Assembly: GCF_016598615.1 (NCBI RefSeq)
Contig: NZ_CP066831.1
Location: 8,246,001-8,310,000 of the forward strand
Direction of reading: 5' to 3'
DNA: 64,000 bases
From: Streptomyces liliifuscus
Lineage (GTDB): Bacteria; Actinomycetota; Actinomycetes; Streptomycetales; Streptomycetaceae
Part shown: positions 8,856 through 16,766 of the stretch, piece by piece
Position numbering within the stretch: the stretch's first letter is position 1
Layout of the letters: each line of letters opens with the position of its first letter
Program-made: the position numbers and the translations under genes
The notes under the pieces: generated by a model
The model's input: only the letters and a program-made list of their open reading frames with translations
Database searches by the model: none
What the model was told of the DNA's origin: nothing

Positions 8856-9464
8856 ATGGACTTGGAACTTCCTGGACTTCCCTTTTCTTTCCGGACGTAC
8901 GGGCCCGACGGGCACTGGTCGTACGAGGACGGGGTGCTCACCGGGTGGGCGGGCGCGCGGCAGGACCGGTTCGTGCCGCCGACCGACGAGGGACTTGACC
9001 CCGCGTCCGACGCCCCCCGGCTGCTCGGGTCGCCGGAGGGGGACTTCCAGCTCATCGCCCGGGTCACGGTCGGTTTCGCCGGGGCCTTCGACGCGGGTGT
9101 GCTGTACGTGCATGTGGGCGAGCGGGCCTGGGCCAAGCTCTGCCTGGAGAACTCGCCGGATGTGCCCACCGTCTGCACGGTCGTCACCCGGGGCCACTCC
9201 GACGACGCCAACTCCTTCACGGTGGACGGCAGCTCGGTCTGGCTGAGGATCAGCCGCACCGGCCGCGCCTTCGCCTTCCACGCGTCGCGGGACGGCAAGC
9301 GCTGGACCTTCGTCCGCCTCTTCACCCTGGCCGACGAGAAGGAGACCGGCGCCGCCCTGATCGGCTTCATGACCCAGTCCCCGATGGGCGAGGGCTGTGT
9401 GGTCACCTACGACCACATCGAATACCGCCCGGACTGGCCGGCGGACCTCCGGGACGGCACCTGA
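8856..9464 (+). CDS. DUF1349 domain protein (concanavalin A-like fold)
   Basis: A 202-residue protein with no signal peptide or membrane segment. The sequence fits the DUF1349 / YesU-like family, which has a concanavalin A-like beta-sandwich: WSYEDGVLTGWAGARQDRF near the N-terminus, then DFQLIARVTVGFAGAFDAGVL, WAKLCLEN and the carboxy-terminal FIGFMTQSP-type strand. Some family members are linked to carbohydrate binding, but the biochemical role is unknown. The ATG at 8856 is the only reasonable start. It stands alone, followed by an AT-richer spacer before ectA. Confidence 0.8.
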   Translation: MDLELPGLPFSFRTYGPDGHWSYEDGVLTGWAGARQDRFVPPTDEGLDPASDAPRLLGSPEGDFQLIARVTVGFAGAFDAGVLYVHVGERAWAKLCLENSPDVPTVCTVVTRGHSDDANSFTVDGSSVWLRISRTGRAFAFHASRDGKRWTFVRLFTLADEKETGAALIGFMTQSPMGEGCVVTYDHIEYRPDWPADLRDGT

Positions 9465-9846
9465 GCCCCGGCCCCGTCACAGGCGTCTGACCAGCGGGGC
9501 CGTGGGGGATCGGGGAATTCCGGATCGGATTATTCGGGTGGCTATTCCGGGCTCTTTTCGGGTGCTTATTCAGCACAGCTTCCCGTATTCTTCTGCCCGC
9601 TTTCTCCGAACCTAAACGCTAAGATTTCGCGAACGCCAACCTCTTAATTCGGGCAGATCTCGTGGTGATTACGCGGCTGTGACGCAACACACAAGGCGCC
9701 CGGTTTGTCACTTGTTTTCGGGATAAAGTGGCGGCTTCCGTCGGGTGCTACGCGGCGTCCGCGCCCGCGTGATAACACAACGGGCGCGTCGACGTAACCC
9801 CCTCCGGCGATGCAATTTGAACTTTCGCTGGGTAAATTCAATCCGC
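9465..9846. promoter_or_regulatory. Long AT-rich regulatory region upstream of ectABCD
   Basis: A 382-bp gene-free stretch clearly poorer in GC than its surroundings (for example 9535-9725). It holds an 8-bp inverted repeat CGCGCCCG/CGGGCGCG at 9760-9788 around GTGATAACACAA, and GTGAC/GTCAC arms around 9679-9711. A TAAATT hexamer lies near 9831, close to the ectA start. I cannot assign a promoter with confidence. Length and composition fit a complex osmotic/heat-stress control region. Confidence 0.55.
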
Positions 9847-10386
9847 ATGACCGCCGCACAAGCAGACCTGCAAGCGGAATTCCTGGAAATGCCGGAAGGG
9901 CTGCGGATCGACCGTCCGCACGTGGTGGACGGAGCCGCACTCTGGCGCATTGCCAAGGACTCCGGGAACCTCGACCTGAACTCCTCCTACAGCTACCTGC
10001 TGTGGTGCCGTGACTTCGCCGGCACCTCCGCGGTGGCGCGCACGGCCGACGGCGAGCCGGTCGCCTTCGTCACCGGCTACATCCGGCCCGAGCGCCCTCA
10101 CACGCTTCTCGTGTGGCAGGTGGCCGTCGACGCGGAACAGCGCGGACGCGGCCTCGCCGCCGCGCTCCTCGACGGACTGACCCTGCGGATCGCCCGCACA
10201 CACGAGCTGACCACCGTCGAGACCACCATCACCCCGGGCAACACCGCCTCCGAGCGGCTGTTCACGTCGTACGCCGGACGCCATGGAGCGACCGTCGAGC
10301 GTGAGGTCCTGTTCGACACAGCGCACTTCCCCGACGGACCGCACGACCCAGAGGTGCTGTACCGCATCGGCCCCCTGTCGCACTGA
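9847..10386 (+). CDS. ectA: L-2,4-diaminobutyrate N-acetyltransferase
   Basis: A 179-residue GNAT enzyme that acetylates L-2,4-diaminobutyrate at the gamma amino group, the second step of ectoine synthesis. Visible are the ectA signature DLNSSYSYLLWCRDF (substrate pocket), AFVTGYIRPERPHTL, and acetyl-CoA motif A WQVAVDAEQRGRGLAAALLD, followed by ETTITPGNTASERLF. The ATG at 9847 was chosen because it gives the usual family length; the open frame extends to 9745 without a ribosome site. It is first in ectABCD, with ectB 30 bases downstream. Confidence 0.96.
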   Translation: MTAAQADLQAEFLEMPEGLRIDRPHVVDGAALWRIAKDSGNLDLNSSYSYLLWCRDFAGTSAVARTADGEPVAFVTGYIRPERPHTLLVWQVAVDAEQRGRGLAAALLDGLTLRIARTHELTTVETTITPGNTASERLFTSYAGRHGATVEREVLFDTAHFPDGPHDPEVLYRIGPLSH

Positions 10387-10416
10387 CGAACCCCCCACGC
10401 CTTGAGGAGCAACTCC

Positions 10417-11688
10417 GTGAGCATCACCCAGCCCGACCTGAGCGTCTTCGAGACTCTGGAGTCGGAGGTGCGCAGCTACTGCCGCGCCTGGCCCACCGTC
10501 TTCGACCGCGCGCAGGGCAGCCGAATGTTCGACGAGGACGGCCACGAGTACCTCGACTTCTTCGCCGGCGCCGGATCACTGAACTACGGGCACAACAACC
10601 CCGTACTGAAACGCGCCCTCATCGACTACCTGGAACGCGACGGCGTCACACACGGTCTCGACATGTCGACGACCGCGAAGCGCGGCTTCCTGGAGTCGTT
10701 CCAGAACCTGGTGCTGCGGCCCCGCGACCTGCCGTACAAGGTCATGTTCCCGGGCCCGACCGGCACCAACGCCGTCGAGTCCGCGCTGAAGCTGGCCCGG
10801 AAGGTCAAGGGACGGGAGTCGATCGTCTCCTTCACCAACGCCTTCCACGGGATGTCGCTCGGCTCGCTCGCCGTGACCGGCAACGCCTTCAAGCGGGCCG
10901 GCGCCGGCATCCCGCTCGTGCACGGCACACCGATGCCCTTCGACAACTACTTCGAGGGCAAGGTCGAGGACTTCCTCTGGTTCGAGCGGCTCCTGGAGGA
11001 CCAGGGCTCCGGTCTCAACAAGCCCGCCGCGGTGATCGTCGAGACCGTGCAGGGCGAGGGCGGCATCAACGTCGCCCGCCCCGAGTGGCTGCGCGCCCTC
11101 GCCGAGCTGTGCGAGCGCCAGGACATGCTGCTGATCGTCGACGACATCCAGATGGGCTGCGGCCGGACCGGGGCGTTCTTCTCCTTCGAGGAGGCGGGCA
11201 TCACCCCCGACATCGTCACCGTCTCCAAGTCCATCAGCGGCTACGGACTGCCCATGTCCCTGTGCCTGTTCAAGCCCGAGCTGGACATCTGGGAGCCGGG
11301 CGAGCACAACGGCACGTTCCGCGGCAACAACCCCGCGTTCGTGACGGCCGCCGCCGCGCTGGAGACGTACTGGGCCGACGGCTCCGCCATGGAGAAGCAG
11401 ACGCGCGCCCGTGGTGAGCAGGTCGAGGAGGCGTTCATCTCGATCACCGAGGAGAACCTCGCCGACGTCAAGGAGTACCGCGGCCGGGGCCTGGTCTGGG
11501 GCATGGAGTTCCACGACAAGGCGCGCGCGGGCCTCATCGCCAAGCGGGCCTTCGAACTCGGCCTGCTCATCGAGACGTCGGGCCCGGAGAGCGAGGTCGT
11601 GAAACTCCTCCCGGCGCTCACCATCACCCCCGAGGAACTGGACGAGGGCCTGCGCATCCTCGCCCGCGCCGTCCGCGAGACCGCCTGA
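10417..11688 (+). CDS. ectB: L-2,4-diaminobutyrate transaminase
   Basis: A 423-residue class III PLP aminotransferase converting aspartate-beta-semialdehyde plus glutamate to L-2,4-diaminobutyrate, the first step of ectoine synthesis. PLP-binding features: GPTGTNAVESALKLARKVKG, LIVDDIQMGCGRTGAFFSFE with the ring-binding Asp, and SKSISGYGLPMSLCL with the Schiff-base Lys. The GTG at 10417 follows GAGGAG at 10404-10409; a TTG at 10402 in the same frame has no such site. Length is normal for EctB. Confidence 0.96.
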   Translation: MSITQPDLSVFETLESEVRSYCRAWPTVFDRAQGSRMFDEDGHEYLDFFAGAGSLNYGHNNPVLKRALIDYLERDGVTHGLDMSTTAKRGFLESFQNLVLRPRDLPYKVMFPGPTGTNAVESALKLARKVKGRESIVSFTNAFHGMSLGSLAVTGNAFKRAGAGIPLVHGTPMPFDNYFEGKVEDFLWFERLLEDQGSGLNKPAAVIVETVQGEGGINVARPEWLRALAELCERQDMLLIVDDIQMGCGRTGAFFSFEEAGITPDIVTVSKSISGYGLPMSLCLFKPELDIWEPGEHNGTFRGNNPAFVTAAAALETYWADGSAMEKQTRARGEQVEEAFISITEENLADVKEYRGRGLVWGMEFHDKARAGLIAKRAFELGLLIETSGPESEVVKLLPALTITPEELDEGLRILARAVRETA

Positions 11689-11772
11689 ACCACCCCTGAA
11701 CGGCCCCTGAACCACAGCGGCCACACCCACCGCACCAACCGCACATCAGCCTGAAGGAGGCTTCGCAGCACC

Positions 11773-12177
11773 GTGATAGTCCGTTCGTTCAAGGAGATCG
11801 AAGGCACTGACCGACACGTGAAATCGGCGTCGGGTACCTGGGAGAGCAAGCGCATCGTCCTCGCCAAGGAGAGGGTCGGCTTCTCCGTGCACGAGACGAT
11901 CCTCTACGCGGGTACCGAGACGTCGATGTGGTACGCGAACCACATCGAGGCCGTCGTCTGCGTGGAGGGCGAGGCCGAACTCACCGACGACGAGACCGGC
12001 GAGAAGTACACGATCACGCCGGGAACCATGTACCTCCTCGACGGGCACGAGAGGCACACGATGCGGATCAAGGAGGACTTCCGCTGCATCTGTGTCTTCA
12101 ATCCGCCGGTGACCGGACGGGAGGACCATGACGAGAACGGCGTCTACCCCCTGCTGACCGAGCCCGAGGAGGTCTGA
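11773..12177 (+). CDS. ectC: L-ectoine synthase
   Basis: A 134-residue cupin that cyclises N-gamma-acetyl-2,4-diaminobutyrate to ectoine. The cupin core is seen as WYANHIEAVVCVEGEAELTD and ITPGTMYLLDGHERHTMR, which hold the metal-binding Glu, Tyr and His residues known for EctC. The GTG start at 11773 is preceded by AAGGAGG (11753-11759). Normal family length. The stop is 4 bases before the ectD start. Confidence 0.96.
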   Translation: MIVRSFKEIEGTDRHVKSASGTWESKRIVLAKERVGFSVHETILYAGTETSMWYANHIEAVVCVEGEAELTDDETGEKYTITPGTMYLLDGHERHTMRIKEDFRCICVFNPPVTGREDHDENGVYPLLTEPEEV

Positions 12178-12181
12178 ACCG

Positions 12182-13069
12182 ATGACGACCATCACCGACC
12201 TGTATCCCAGCCGCGGCACCAGCGAGGTGTCCGTGCCCCGGCAGGACCCGGTCGTCTGGAGCGAGCCCGGCACGCCGGGACCGATCCCCGGGGCCGACCT
12301 GCAGTCGTACGAGCGTGACGGTTTCCTCGCCGTCGACCGGATCATCGGCGACGACGAGGTCGCGCTCTACCACGCGGAGCTGGAGCGTCTGGTGTCGGAC
12401 CCGGCGATCCGTGCCGACGAGCGCTCGATCGTGGAGCCGAAGTCGCAGGAGATCCGCTCGGTCTTCGAGGTCCACAGGATCAGCGAGATCTTCGCCCAGC
12501 TCGTACGCGACGAGCGTGTGGTCGGCCGCGCCCGGCAGATCCTCGGCTCGGACGTGTACGTCCACCAGTCGCGGATCAACGTCAAGCCCGGCTTCGGTGC
12601 GAGCGGCTTCTACTGGCACTCGGACTTCGAGACCTGGCACGCCGAGGACGGTCTGCCGAACATGCGGACGGTGTCCGTCTCGATCGCGCTGACGGAGAAC
12701 CACGACACCAACGGCGGCCTCATGATCATGCCGGGGTCGCACCACACGTTCCTCGGCTGTTCCGGAGCCACGCCGGAGGACAACTACAAGAAGTCGCTGC
12801 AGATGCAGGACGCGGGCACGCCCTCGGGCGAGGCGCTCACCAAGTTCGCGTCCAAGCACGGCATCAAGCTCTTCACGGGCAAGGCCGGCTCGGCCACCTG
12901 GTTCGACTGCAACTGCATGCACGGCTCGGGCGACAACATCACGCCGTTCCCGCGCTCGAACGTCTTCATCGTGTTCAACAGCGTGGAGAACACGGCGGTG
13001 GAGCCGTTCTCGGCCCCGGTGCGCCGGCCCGAGTTCATCGGAGCGAGGGACTTCACCCCGGTGAAGTGA
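12182..13069 (+). CDS. ectD: Ectoine 5-hydroxylase
   Basis: A 295-residue Fe(II)/2-oxoglutarate dioxygenase that converts ectoine to 5-hydroxyectoine. The iron ligands are H146 and D148 (FYWHSDFETWH) and H247 (CMHGSGDN). The EctD signature around these residues is intact, including the conserved FYWHSDFETWH block. It completes the ectABCD operon, so this strain should make both ectoine and hydroxyectoine. The last 15 bases of the gene are duplicated just after the stop, ahead of a strong terminator. Confidence 0.96.
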   Translation: MTTITDLYPSRGTSEVSVPRQDPVVWSEPGTPGPIPGADLQSYERDGFLAVDRIIGDDEVALYHAELERLVSDPAIRADERSIVEPKSQEIRSVFEVHRISEIFAQLVRDERVVGRARQILGSDVYVHQSRINVKPGFGASGFYWHSDFETWHAEDGLPNMRTVSVSIALTENHDTNGGLMIMPGSHHTFLGCSGATPEDNYKKSLQMQDAGTPSGEALTKFASKHGIKLFTGKAGSATWFDCNCMHGSGDNITPFPRSNVFIVFNSVENTAVEPFSAPVRRPEFIGARDFTPVK

Positions 13070-13103
13070 CACCCGGTGAAGTGACCTGCGCCCATGGGCG
13101 ATC

Positions 13104-13141
13104 GGCCCGGTTCCCGTCTCGTACGAGACGGGAACCGGGCC
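13104..13141. terminator. Bidirectional terminator between ectD and the OYE gene
   Basis: A 38-nt perfect palindrome with 17-bp arms (GGCCCGGTTCCCGTCTC, and its complement) meeting at a GTAC centre. It lies between two converging genes. A rho-independent-like hairpin without U-tract, common in Streptomyces. Confidence 0.88.
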
Positions 13142-13148
13142 AACTGCC

Positions 13149-14210
13149 TTACAGCGCCGGGTAGTCCGTGTAGCCCTTCGCGTCCCCGCCGAAGAACGTC
13201 GCTCCGTCGGGCTCGTTGAACGGACCGCCGGTCCGCAGACGGGCGGGCAGGTCCGGGTTGGCCAGGAACAGCTGGCCGTACGCGACGAGATCGGCGACGC
13301 CGTCCTCGACGAGCGTCAGGGACTCCGGCCCGGTCGGCCCCTCGGTGGCCGGGTTCAGCACGAGGGTCCCGCTGAACCGCTTGCGCAGCGCGAGGGTCAG
13401 CTCACGCATCTCGACCGCCTCGGTGATGTGCAGATACGCGAGGTCCAGCGGCTCCAGCTCGGCCACCAGCGCGGTGTACGTCGACTCCGGCTCGGGCTCC
13501 TTGATGTCGTTGTACGGGTTGCCGGGCGAGAGCCGGATGGCGGTGCGCCCGGCACCGATCTCGGCGGCGACGGCCTTCACGGTCTCGACGGCGAACCGTA
13601 TGCGGTTCTCGACGGAGCCGCCCCACTCGTCGGTGCGGTGGTTGGAGCCGGGGGCGAGGAACTGATGGATCAGGTAACCGTTGGCGCCGTGCAGTTCGAC
13701 GCCGTCGAAGCCCGCCTCGATGGCGCCCCGAGCAGCGGTCACGAACTCCTCGACGGTGGCGCGGACCTCGTCGCCGGTGAGCTCGCGCGGGGTGATGAAG
13801 TCGAGGGGACCCTCGTGGGTGTAGACCTGCCCCTGGGCCGGCACGGGTGACGCGCCGACGTTGACGAGTCCCTCGGGCAGCAGGCTGGGGTGGCCGATCC
13901 GGCCCGCGTGCATGAGCTGCGCGAAGATCCGGCCGCCGGCGGCGTGCACGGCGTCGGTCACCTTCCGCCAGCCGGCGATCTGCTCGGCACTGTGCAGGCC
14001 CGGGGTGTCCGGGTAGCCCTGGCCGACCGCGGACGGCTGGATGCCCTCGGTGATGATCAGCCCCGCGGAGGCGCGCTGGGCGTAGTACTCGACGTTGAGG
14101 TCGGTGGGGGCACCGCCCTCGCCCGCCCTGCTGCGGGTCATCGGCGCCATGGCGATGCGGTTGGCGAGGGGTGTGCCGGACAGGTCGATGGGGTCGTACG
14201 CAGTGGTCAC
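13149..14210 (-). CDS. Old Yellow Enzyme-family NADH:flavin oxidoreductase / alkene reductase
   Basis: A 353-residue FMN-dependent TIM-barrel reductase of the NemA/xenobiotic reductase branch. It reduces activated C=C bonds, nitro compounds or quinones with NAD(P)H. Seen: the N-terminal strand NRIAMAPMTRSRA, active-site block FDGVELHGANGYLIHQFLAP followed by SNHRTDEWGGSVENR, and the phosphate-binding segment VAYGQLFLANPDLP. The GTG at 14210 was chosen because GGAGCT sits 4-9 bases upstream; an ORF to 14249 lacks a site. It is divergent from a MarR regulator with shared operator-like repeats, suggesting induction by electrophiles. Confidence 0.92.
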   Translation of the reverse strand: MTTAYDPIDLSGTPLANRIAMAPMTRSRAGEGGAPTDLNVEYYAQRASAGLIITEGIQPSAVGQGYPDTPGLHSAEQIAGWRKVTDAVHAAGGRIFAQLMHAGRIGHPSLLPEGLVNVGASPVPAQGQVYTHEGPLDFITPRELTGDEVRATVEEFVTAARGAIEAGFDGVELHGANGYLIHQFLAPGSNHRTDEWGGSVENRIRFAVETVKAVAAEIGAGRTAIRLSPGNPYNDIKEPEPESTYTALVAELEPLDLAYLHITEAVEMRELTLALRKRFSGTLVLNPATEGPTGPESLTLVEDGVADLVAYGQLFLANPDLPARLRTGGPFNEPDGATFFGGDAKGYTDYPAL

Positions 14211-14234
14211 AACAGCTCCAGGAAAAGATTTATG

Positions 14235-14292
14235 TGGTCGGCCAATCATCTGAACCGAGAGCCACCCTAAACCATTCCTTGGCCGACCAAGG
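14235..14292. promoter_or_regulatory. Twin operator candidates between OYE and MarR genes
   Basis: TGGTCGGCCAA at 14235-14245 recurs as its exact complement TTGGCCGACCA at 14279-14289. The right copy sits inside a CCTTGG/CCAAGG palindrome (14277-14292) flanked by ATT and TAAT. The region is the only shared control region of the divergent pair. Symmetry and position suggest two MarR binding sites. Confidence 0.6.
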
Positions 14293-14401
14293 TAATCTCG
14301 GTGGGGGAAGGCCGGAAGACGGCCGGGAGACGGCGCGAGAGGGCGGGGGAGGCGGTGGGACGTACGGTGGACAGCACGTCCTCACGAACCCGGGAGCCGA
14401 G

Positions 14402-14920
14402 ATGAGTGCCAGCCAGGAGGTCGCGGCCCCGCAGGCCGACCCCCTCTGTATCGACAAGCTGCCCTCCGCCGCCCGCGGCGGCCCGGTCAGCCACGCCATC
14501 TCACGGGTCGCCCGGCTGCACCGCACGACCGCGGCCAGGCTGCTGCGCGGGGCCGGGCTCTACCCCGGGCAGGAGTTCGTGATGATGCACCTGTGGGACC
14601 GGGGCGCGGTGCGTCAGTCGGACCTCATCAAGGCGGTCGACCTCGATCCGTCCACGGTCACGAAGATGCTCCAGCGCCTTGAGCAGTCCGGGCACGTGAC
14701 CCGCAGCCCGGATCCGAAGGACCGGCGCGCGGTGCTCGTCGAGGCGACCGAGAAGAGCTGCGGACTGCTCGACGAGGTCACACTCGCCTGGGCCGGCCTC
14801 GAAGAGCGCGCCCTCGCGGGCCTGAGCCCGGCCGAGCGGACCCAGCTCGCCGGTCTCCTCTCCCGGATCGAGGCGAACCTCTGCACCGAGACGGGGGGCT
14901 GTCCCGCCCAGGACTCGTAG
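14402..14920 (+). CDS. MarR-family transcriptional regulator
   Basis: A 172-residue winged helix-turn-helix protein. The core is YPGQEFVMMHLWDRGAVRQS, then LIKAVDLDPSTVTKMLQRLEQSG (recognition helix) and the wing VTRSPDPKDRRAVLV, all typical for MarR repressors that respond to phenolics or oxidants. The ATG at 14402 lies after a GGGAG (14392-14396); the longer frame to 14171 would overlap the OYE start and the operator region. Likely represses itself and the Old Yellow Enzyme gene. Three cysteines (for example in LCIDKL and near the C-terminus, LCTETGGCPAQ) could allow redox sensing; that is speculation. Confidence 0.9.
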   Translation: MSASQEVAAPQADPLCIDKLPSAARGGPVSHAISRVARLHRTTAARLLRGAGLYPGQEFVMMHLWDRGAVRQSDLIKAVDLDPSTVTKMLQRLEQSGHVTRSPDPKDRRAVLVEATEKSCGLLDEVTLAWAGLEERALAGLSPAERTQLAGLLSRIEANLCTETGGCPAQDS

Positions 14921-14944
14921 GAGCGGCAGCCAGGACGGCTACGG

Positions 14945-16069
14945 CTACAGCCAGGACAGGGCGGCCGCCCGCTCCAGTACGTTGCCCACGGCGTCCTCGT
15001 CGCCCGCGACTCCCCTCGGCACCTCGTCGGGTGTGTACCGGCCGCCCATGAGCAGGCAGAAGTCCACGGCGTCCAGGACGAGTTCACCCCGGACCGCCTC
15101 GTCCTCGGAGCCGAGCACCCACTCGGTGGAACTCTCGCCGGAGGTCACCGCGAACAGCACCGGCGGTGCCGTGGGCCCCAGCGCCATGCCGAGGACGCGG
15201 ACGGCCAGCCGGACCAGCTGCCACAGATGGGCGTCCGGGGGCGGCGGCACGGCGAGACCGAGTGCGCGGCCGATGTCGTCCGAGTGGATCCACGTCTCGA
15301 AGGCGCGCACGACGAAGTGGTCGGAGACCGGCAGCCGTACACCCATCAACGTCGTCGCGCGCGCGGCCGGTTCGGGATCCACGGCCTCGGGCGTGGCCAG
15401 CAGCGCGGCGGCCCGAGCGGCCCACGTGGCCACCGTCTCCTGAGGGTCGCGCGTCCGCTCGTACGCGATGACGTCGGCGGTCCGCGTGTTCCAGGCCTCC
15501 TCCCACGGTGTGTCCTCGGTGGTCCGTGAGGGCGGAGTGTGGCTCTGCAGGCCCAGGCGCACGGCCAGTTGCTCGTCGGCGGCGATCAGATGGCCGACGG
15601 TGTCGCGGACGTCCCAGTCGTGCACGACGGGCGTGCCCCACGGCCCGTGGCCGTCCACCTCCCGCAGCAGCGCGCGCAGTCCGGCGACGGCGGCCGCGTA
15701 CGGGGCCGCGTGCGCGGCGACCCGCGGCAAGGCGGGCCGGGACCGCAGGGCGAGGGCCAGCACACCGTCCGCTCCGGCCGGACCACCGACGGAGGCTCCC
15801 GCGGAGCCGCCGCCCGTCACTCCGGGGGCCGAACCGTTCCGCGAGACCGCGGCCGAACCGTTCCGCGCGGCGGGTGATCCGTTGCCGGCGGCGGCCGTCC
15901 CCGGTGACACGTCCAGCAGCCGTACGGTCTCGCGGAGCCGTTCAGCCTCCGCCGCACAGCTCTCGCAGCCGGCCAGGTGCGCCGGTACCGCCTTCTCGTC
16001 CGCGGGCTGCAGCGCGCCGAAGGCCCAGGCGGCCAGCAGCTCGGGCACACCGTCGTGGTCGTCGGTCAC
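14945..16069 (-). CDS. Anti-sigma factor fused to a mycothiol-dependent maleylpyruvate isomerase-like (MDMPI) domain
   Basis: A 374-residue two-part protein. The N-terminus has a zinc-binding anti-sigma domain: H31-x3-C35-x2-C38 in PAHLAGCESCAAEAERL. After a Gly/Ser/Asn-rich linker (about residues 60-115), the remainder is an MDMPI/DinB-like four-helix domain (DWDVRDTVGHLIAADEQLA, FVVRAFETWIHSDDIGRALG). The GTG start at 16069 has GGAGG 6 bases upstream. The adjacent ECF sigma gene starts upstream and ends 25 bases before this start, the classic sigma/anti-sigma pair. No membrane segment is seen, so it should be a soluble, possibly thiol-responsive, anti-sigma factor. Confidence 0.85.
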   Translation of the reverse strand: MTDDHDGVPELLAAWAFGALQPADEKAVPAHLAGCESCAAEAERLRETVRLLDVSPGTAAAGNGSPAARNGSAAVSRNGSAPGVTGGGSAGASVGGPAGADGVLALALRSRPALPRVAAHAAPYAAAVAGLRALLREVDGHGPWGTPVVHDWDVRDTVGHLIAADEQLAVRLGLQSHTPPSRTTEDTPWEEAWNTRTADVIAYERTRDPQETVATWAARAAALLATPEAVDPEPAARATTLMGVRLPVSDHFVVRAFETWIHSDDIGRALGLAVPPPPDAHLWQLVRLAVRVLGMALGPTAPPVLFAVTSGESSTEWVLGSEDEAVRGELVLDAVDFCLLMGGRYTPDEVPRGVAGDEDAVGNVLERAAALSWL

Positions 16070-16094
16070 CGGACGCCTCCTTCCCCTGTCGCCA

Positions 16095-16712
16095 TCATGC
16101 GCCCCTTTCCCACGCCGGATCCGGCGGCTCGGCCAAAGTCTCGGCCAACTTGCGCAGCGCGGACCGTAAGCGGGTCTTGGCGGTGCCCTCCGGAATGCCG
16201 AGCTCGACGGCGGCCTGGCGGTAGGTGCGGCCCGCGAAGTAGGCGAGGTGCACCACCTCCCGCTGCGGCTGCGGGAGTTCGGCCAGCGCGGAGTGCAGCA
16301 GCAGCGAGCGCTCGCGGTCGACGACTGCCTCGTCGGGCCCGGGCCCGGTGTCGGGGATGGCGTGCAGCGCGGAGTCGTCCGCCCCGGCGGCCTTGCGGTG
16401 CCGGGCCTCGCTGCGCACCCAGTCCACGGCCCGCCGGTGCGCGAGCACCGACAGCCAGGTGCGCAGCGAACCCCGGCGCGCGTCGAACGCGTACGGCCTG
16501 CTCCACAGCTGGGCGAAGACCTCCTGCGCCACGTCCTCGGCGGCCGCGGGGCTGTTCGTGACGCGCCCGGCGATCCTCCGCACGAGCCCGCCGTACGCCG
16601 CGTAGGCCTCGGACAACGCGGACTCGTCGCCGTACACCAGCCGCCGATGCAACTCCGCATCCGCGGGCGGCCGTTCGGACTTGTGGAGAGTTGGCTCCAC
16701 CGGCACCACCAC
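16095..16712 (-). CDS. ECF RNA polymerase sigma factor
   Basis: A 205-residue extracytoplasmic-function sigma factor. Region 2 includes AYGGLVRRIAGRVTNSPAAA, EDVAQEVFAQLWSRPYAFD and the -10-recognition RTWLSVLAHRRAVDWVRSEA. Region 4 includes LPQPQREVVHLAYFAGRTYR then QAAVELGIPEGTAKTRLRSA. It is paired with the zinc anti-sigma/MDMPI fusion downstream. Start is uncertain: GTG codons at 16712, 16709 and 16700 are all possible. No target promoters can be deduced, though autoregulation is usual in such pairs. Confidence 0.9.
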   Translation of the reverse strand: MVVPVEPTLHKSERPPADAELHRRLVYGDESALSEAYAAYGGLVRRIAGRVTNSPAAAEDVAQEVFAQLWSRPYAFDARRGSLRTWLSVLAHRRAVDWVRSEARHRKAAGADDSALHAIPDTGPGPDEAVVDRERSLLLHSALAELPQPQREVVHLAYFAGRTYRQAAVELGIPEGTAKTRLRSALRKLAETLAEPPDPAWERGA

Positions 16713-16766
16713 CTCGTGATGCCCTTCCTAGCGTCCCCGAGGACCCCGCGCCAGTGGGTCCGGCAA

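Noticed and set aside
14171..14401. N-terminal extension of the MarR protein
   Set aside because: Would overlap the OYE start and operator region; conserved start at 14402.
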